Translations under genes and position numbers: made by a program | Notes under the pieces: generated by a model | Databases searched by the model: none | What the model saw: the letters and a program-made list of their open reading frames with translations, nothing else | Told to the model about the DNA's origin: nothing | Assembly: GCA_036567965.1 (NCBI GenBank) | Contig: DATCTN010000028.1 | Coordinates: 1-36,148 of the forward strand | DNA length: 36,148 nucleotides | Direction: 5' to 3' | Source: Candidatus Kryptoniota bacterium | GTDB lineage: Bacteria > Bacteroidota > Ignavibacteria > Kryptoniales > JAKASW01 | Part shown: in pieces, positions 32,897-36,148 of the stretch | Numbering within the stretch: the stretch's first letter is position 1 | Layout of the letters: every line of letters starts with the position of its first letter

Positions 32897-34429
32897 ATGA
32901 AATGGGCAGTAATTTTTATAGTCGCGCTGGCTGTAAGACCGGCACTATCTCAATACGGCTGGCAGAAAGTTGACACTCTGACGGGAGGAGAATTCGATGA
33001 CCTTCATCCTCAGGTCACGTGTGGAGAATACACCGTCCTCCCCTACGGTACCGCCTCGGATCTGTGGGTCCTTTTCGAAAGATGGAATGCAGGCCTATCA
33101 TCTATAGCAGGAGTTCGCAACCAGGGACAAAATGGGAGTTGGGATACGACTGTCTACACCATCTCCCCCGCCACAATTGGCGTCACACAAAGACTTCCCC
33201 ATATCTGCTCGTTAGCATACTGGGTTCTGGCGGGCAATGACTACGAGCAGAAGTCGTTTTCGATCGCAGCATGGCAGGAAAAATCTGATAGTGTTTGGAA
33301 CATCTATTACTCAACTTGCGGACCGGACACCCAACTCTGGTCTGCTCCAGTCGCCTTGACGAGCGACTCAGTCAGCAACGAAAATCCTATAGTTCGATCT
33401 CTGAACGATTCAACTCTGATCGTGCTCTGGGAAAGGGACTCGTCTGTATACTACTCAATATTCTCGGGAACAGTCCCCACTCGATCAAGATTCCTGGTCA
33501 ATACGGGAGCCGACAGTTCTGAGTTCGACTTTTTCCATTACGATTACAGACAGTTTACCGGCGTCGCATGGACAGCTACGAACCGGGACGGGAAGAAAAT
33601 CTGTCTTGTCGGCACAATCGGTTATCCGGATTCGATGGGCATGACGACTGTGGACACTATCGTATTGAATGGAGACATCGATCGCCCCCGTTTTCGTCAG
33701 ATGTTTGCCACGCTCCTCACGTTCGACTTGAGCACAGCTGGAAGAAAGGAAGCATGGATGTCCGAGTTGTCCGGTACCTGGCAAAGCGACGTTGTTGCAG
33801 GCGATTCATTATCTGATAATTTTGGGCTGGCGTTCTTTTCGCCTCCTGAACTCGTTACGGAAGCTGGTCTTGGGAAAAAAATGTCAATTATTGCTCCGTG
33901 GGGATTTGGTTTGTGGGAGCGAACCACCGGGGAAGACACATCTCTGGTTTTCCTGAACTCCGATACCGTGAGCAGTCCCGGTTCAAACAGCGATCCTGAG
34001 ATGTCTACGTATGCCCGTGTCGAAAATTATTCCAATATCAGGGGCTTCGCTGTTTTTCAAAGCAGTCGTACGGGCCGTTCCCACATCTACTCCAGATCTT
34101 ATCTTTATTTTTTAGGTGCCGTTGAAATGCCGCGGCATCCAGTCTCGAGTTTTGATCTCCGTCAGAATTATCCCAATCCCTTTAATCCGGCGACCACCAT
34201 CAGCTATCGGCTCTCAGCTGTCAGCCAAGTGAATCTGAAAGTCTACGATGTGCTTGGCAGACTTGTACGATCGCTTGTGAATGAAAGGCAATCGCCGGGT
34301 GAACACTCCGCGATATTTGACGCCCGTTCGCTTGCCAGTGGGATTTACTTCTTCAGGTTGGAAGTATCTCCTCTTTCCAGTTCCCCCGGAATGGCGGTGA
34401 GTACAAGGAAAGCGCTGCTGCTGAAATGA
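32897..34429 (+). CDS. T9SS cargo protein with type A sorting domain
   Basis: A 510-residue exported protein. ATG 32897 has AAGGGGGT at five-base spacing and starts a signal peptide (MKWAVIFIVALAVRPALSQ). The body (20-410) alternates Trp/Asp-rich beta strands (for example YEQKSFSIAAWQEKSDSVWN, STLIVLWERDSSVYY), resembling a sialidase-like propeller without clear Asp boxes. The last 90 residues are a T9SS C-terminal sorting domain: FDLRQNYPNPFNPATTISY from residue 419, then VNLKVYDVLGRLVRSL and LASGIYFFRLEV. Such proteins are secreted across the outer membrane and anchored or released after domain removal. An extended frame from 32780 is rejected. Function of the body unknown; proximity to glycosidases suggests glycan binding. 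Confidence 0.9.
   Translation: MKWAVIFIVALAVRPALSQYGWQKVDTLTGGEFDDLHPQVTCGEYTVLPYGTASDLWVLFERWNAGLSSIAGVRNQGQNGSWDTTVYTISPATIGVTQRLPHICSLAYWVLAGNDYEQKSFSIAAWQEKSDSVWNIYYSTCGPDTQLWSAPVALTSDSVSNENPIVRSLNDSTLIVLWERDSSVYYSIFSGTVPTRSRFLVNTGADSSEFDFFHYDYRQFTGVAWTATNRDGKKICLVGTIGYPDSMGMTTVDTIVLNGDIDRPRFRQMFATLLTFDLSTAGRKEAWMSELSGTWQSDVVAGDSLSDNFGLAFFSPPELVTEAGLGKKMSIIAPWGFGLWERTTGEDTSLVFLNSDTVSSPGSNSDPEMSTYARVENYSNIRGFAVFQSSRTGRSHIYSRSYLYFLGAVEMPRHPVSSFDLRQNYPNPFNPATTISYRLSAVSQVNLKVYDVLGRLVRSLVNERQSPGEHSAIFDARSLASGIYFFRLEVSPLSSSPGMAVSTRKALLLK
34202..34229. repeat. In-frame heptad repeat within the T9SS sorting-domain coding sequence
   Basis: Four 7-base units read AGCTATC, GGCTCTC, AGCTGTC, AGCCAAG. 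They encode the segment SYRLSAVSQ just after the NYPNPFNP motif. The unit resembles the six-copy array at 30423-30464. Confidence 0.55.
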
Positions 34430-34447
34430 ATTAGCTTGCTGAGAAAA

Positions 34448-34888
34448 TTATAGTTTCCCGAAAATCTTCATGAAAAATCTGTGTATGTTGTGGAATCCGT
34501 TTACGGGCTGAGCGTACATAAGAATACATTTGCCGGCAACGACATTCAGTCCGAGCAGCTTGCCGAGTGTCGCGCTCTCGACGGTTTCCGATCCCTGTTG
34601 AAGCCAGACATTCATCATGCCTGATCGTGCGGCTTCACGGAGAACGGGCTCCACTTTTTCGGGCGATATGCAGATGACAATGCCGTCGATCTTTCCCCGA
34701 AGCGCGGAAATGTTTGGATAACATGCCTCTCCGTTAAGATCTTTTAGACAAGGATTCACACCGATAACTTCGTAACCGCGCTCCTTGAGCCCCCGATAAA
34801 TTGAGTTTCCGAACTTCTTCGGTTCACGGGAAACCCCGACAACCGCAATTCGCTTTGAGTTCAGAAATTCCCTTATAGCCTCTTTCAT
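34448..34888 (-). CDS. CoA-binding domain protein (Rossmann fold, YccU-like)
   Basis: A 146-residue cytoplasmic protein matching the CoA_binding family (succinyl-CoA synthetase alpha-like Rossmann domain). RIAVVGVSREPKKFGNSIY is the nucleotide-binding loop, followed by LKERGYEVIGVNP, IDGIVICISPEKVEPVL and VWLQQGS, then LNVVAGKCILMY. Stand-alone members bind CoA and have ill-defined roles. ATG 34888 has AGGAGG four bases upstream; an in-frame start at 34903 is rejected. It is convergent with the T9SS cargo gene (18 bp between stops) and lies next to the insertion sequence. Confidence 0.9.
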   Translation of the reverse strand: MKEAIREFLNSKRIAVVGVSREPKKFGNSIYRGLKERGYEVIGVNPCLKDLNGEACYPNISALRGKIDGIVICISPEKVEPVLREAARSGMMNVWLQQGSETVESATLGKLLGLNVVAGKCILMYAQPVNGFHNIHRFFMKIFGKL

Positions 34889-35020
34889 TATCCCTCCTGG
34901 CAATTTTTTTGGTTGCGAAGACTGATGATTGGGAGGAGTCCGGGACTCGCCTTCCGACTATCATCAACACGACCTGAGAGATATTAAACACCGAAGCGGA
35001 CGAAAACAAGATGGTGCGAT

Positions 35021-35045
35021 TGACATGCCCCTAAAAACTGGTCCA
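35021..35045. repeat. Putative IS3 terminal inverted repeat (right end)
   Basis: The 25 bases starting TGACATGCCCC resemble IS3-family ends and lie 80 bases past the orfB stop. The partner repeat is outside the window, so this is unconfirmed. Confidence 0.45.
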
Positions 35046-35125
35046 ATGTCATATTAGTAACTGACGATGAGGCGGTGCTCCCCATCTTTGATCCAAATTG
35101 AATAAGAACAAATTCGTGATTAATG

Positions 35126-35977
35126 TCAAGCGGATACGGTCCTTTGTCGTTCGATTTGGTTGATGAATTCCTCTGGTGTCTGGTAGTTCAGTGCACTGTG
35201 GGGTCGCTCGGAGTTGTATTCAATTCTCCATGCTTCGATCTTCTGGCGTGCATCATCCAGAGAAAGGAACCAGTGTTCGTTCAAACATTCCTGACGGAAG
35301 CGTGAGTTGAATGCTTCAATGAATGCGTTGTCGCTCGGTGTTCCCGGTCTGCTGAAATCCAGCTCCACCTTATTCCAGTATGCCCATCGGTCCAAATCCT
35401 TCGAAATGAATTCCGGTCCGTTGTCCACCTTGATCCATTTGGGAAATCCCTTATGCTCTGTGACGGCTTCCAAGACGTGGACGACATCCATGCTTCGAAC
35501 TCTCTGATCCGGGTACAGCGCGAGACTTTCACGGGTGTGATTGTCCACTATCGCCAGCACCCTTATTCTCCGGTTATCGAAGAGCTGGTCAGAGACAAAG
35601 TCCATGCTCCAGCATTCGTTCCGTTCTGCCGCCGTTGGATGCATCTCCCGCTTCTGAGCTGCAACCCGCCTCCGTGGCGTCTTTCTGCGTAATCCAAGTC
35701 CTTCTTCACGGTACAATCGGTACACTCGTTTGTGATTGATCTGCCAGCCTTCCCGCAGTAGGATCACATGAAGTCGGCGATATCCAAATCCAACACGGAT
35801 CCCTGCCAGTTCCTTCAAACGCATCCTCAGTGCCTCTTGCTTACCGGCAATGCTCTGATATCGGTGTGTCGACCGTGGCCATCCCAGCGCATCCAGGGCC
35901 TGCCTTTCGCTAGTCTGGTAACTGGTCATCATCTCTTGAACCAGACTTCGACGAACGGCAGGCCTTAGAGCTTTTTT
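35126..35977 (-). CDS. IS3-family transposase OrfB
   Basis: DDE recombinase part of the transposase, about 280 residues from the frameshift site. It begins KKALRPAVRRSLVQ, then an HTH_21-like region (LGWPRSTHRYQS; GYRRLHVILLREGWQINHKR), then the rve core: Asp in CWSMDFVSDQL, Asp in VDNGPEF, and Glu in NAFIEAFNSRFR, with the typical YNSERPHSALNYQTPEEF tail. The open frame continues to 36112, but that part runs out of phase over orfA and is a shadow; OrfB is normally made as an OrfAB fusion by -1 frameshifting. ATG 35932 is a possible independent start. The frame appears intact. Confidence 0.92.
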   Translation of the reverse strand, partial: KKALRPAVRRSLVQEMMTSYQTSERQALDALGWPRSTHRYQSIAGKQEALRMRLKELAGIRVGFGYRRLHVILLREGWQINHKRVYRLYREEGLGLRRKTPRRRVAAQKREMHPTAAERNECWSMDFVSDQLFDNRRIRVLAIVDNHTRESLALYPDQRVRSMDVVHVLEAVTEHKGFPKWIKVDNGPEFISKDLDRWAYWNKVELDFSRPGTPSDNAFIEAFNSRFRQECLNEHWFLSLDDARQKIEAWRIEYNSERPHSALNYQTPEEFINQIERQRTVSA

Positions 35978-36148
35978 GACAACACATCCTGGAGAATTTG
36001 CTTGTCCAGTGTCAGGTCTGCGACCAACTGCTTCAGCCGTCGGTTCTCTTCCTCGAGCTGTTTCAACCGCCGGACCTCGTTGATCCCCATCCCTGCATAC
36101 TCCTTCTTCCAACGGTAGAACGTTGGCTCGCTCACTCCCATCTTCCGG
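35965..36148 (-). CDS. IS3-family transposase OrfA, 5' truncated by window edge
   Basis: The C-terminal 60 residues of OrfA in the minus frame: the end of the helix-turn-helix (MGVSEPTFYRWKKEYAGMG), then a leucine-zipper-like helix (VRRLKQLEEENRRLKQLVAD, then LTLDKQILQDVLSKKL) and stop TAA at 35965-35967. The N-terminus lies outside. It overlaps OrfB, and the slippery A6G sits four codons before the stop codon ends. This frame was not obvious from longer ORFs because it touches the window edge. Confidence 0.9.
   Translation of the reverse strand, partial: RKMGVSEPTFYRWKKEYAGMGINEVRRLKQLEEENRRLKQLVADLTLDKQILQDVLSKKL
35971..35977 (-). promoter_or_regulatory. Programmed -1 frameshift site A AAA AAG
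   Basis: On the minus strand the OrfA frame reads TCA AAA AAG CTC TAA. Slippage by one base at A-AAA-AAG moves ribosomes into the OrfB frame, giving ...SKKALRPAV. A6G heptamers are the known frameshift signal in many IS3 elements. Confidence 0.85.

Larger units (their letters stand above)
35021..36148 (-). mobile_element. IS3-family insertion sequence, partial (5' end beyond window)
   Basis: The element contains orfB with DDE integrase motifs, the end of orfA, and an A6G frameshift site, the standard IS3 arrangement. The downstream boundary is inferred at 35021, where TGACATGCCCCTAAAAACTG has the TGAxxTGCCCC look of IS3-group terminal repeats. The other end lies outside, so the inverted repeat and target duplication cannot be checked. 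Confidence 0.85.

Noticed and set aside
35978-36112. N-terminal extension of the OrfB open frame
   Set aside because: It runs out of phase over OrfA; the A6G slippery site explains how OrfB is reached.

Overview
This window looks like a chromosomal segment from a Gram-negative bacterium of the Bacteroidota/Chlorobiota assemblage, most likely an Ignavibacteria-like lineage. The main evidence is a secreted protein (32897-34429) ending in a type IX secretion (T9SS) sorting domain of the 'NYPNPFNP' type. Many secreted enzymes, an RND efflux operon and multihaem cytochromes c fit the same picture. Most genes carry strong Shine-Dalgarno (SD) sequences (AGGAGG or GGAGG) at normal spacing. That is unusual for classical Bacteroidia and Flavobacteriia but fits Chlorobi/Ignavibacteria. 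The taxonomic placement is inference; no rRNA or tRNA gene is present to settle it.

Layout. 1-3399 (minus strand): a truncated small conserved-looking gene coupled to a zinc-finger/DUF2007-like protein, then a secreted prolyl oligopeptidase. 3795-8453 (plus): an orphan exported 125-aa protein, an 86-aa membrane protein, a CPBP intramembrane protease, a DoxX protein and an overlapping ABC-2 ATPase/permease pair. 8580-10449: a PhzF isomerase-like protein, a GNAT acetyltransferase and a YqaE/Pmp3 membrane peptide. 10604-15825: a TetR regulator whose leader holds two matched 28-bp dyads flanking a terminator-like hairpin, followed by an RND adaptor and RND pump with no outer-membrane factor. 15931-19917: a VOC protein and a large secreted protein with about eleven Asp-box repeats.

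20391-26018 is a compact respiratory cluster: a DUF2339-like polytopic membrane protein, a small uncharacterised ORF, a Rieske protein, a b6-spaced cytochrome b with PEWY motif, an 11-haem membrane-anchored cytochrome c and a 4-haem cytochrome c554-like protein. It reads as a quinol:cytochrome c oxidoreductase in which a multihaem cytochrome replaces cytochrome c1 or f.

26300-34429 is a glycan-processing cluster: a bacterial GH47 alpha-1,2-mannosidase, an (alpha/alpha)6 glycogen-debranching-like glycosidase, a DUF2961/GH172-type enzyme and the T9SS cargo protein. Heptanucleotide tandem repeats with a shared AGCT core lie between the second and third enzymes and again inside the T9SS sorting-domain coding sequence. 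The window closes with a CoA-binding Rossmann protein and the 3' part of an IS3-family element with an A6G frameshift site, cut off by the window edge.

The strongest candidates for something not yet described are the Rieske/cytochrome b/multihaem complex with its coupled upstream genes, the GH47/GDE-like/GH172 combination, and the double-operator-plus-hairpin leader of the TetR-RND locus. All assignments come from reading motifs in the sequence; no database search was run.
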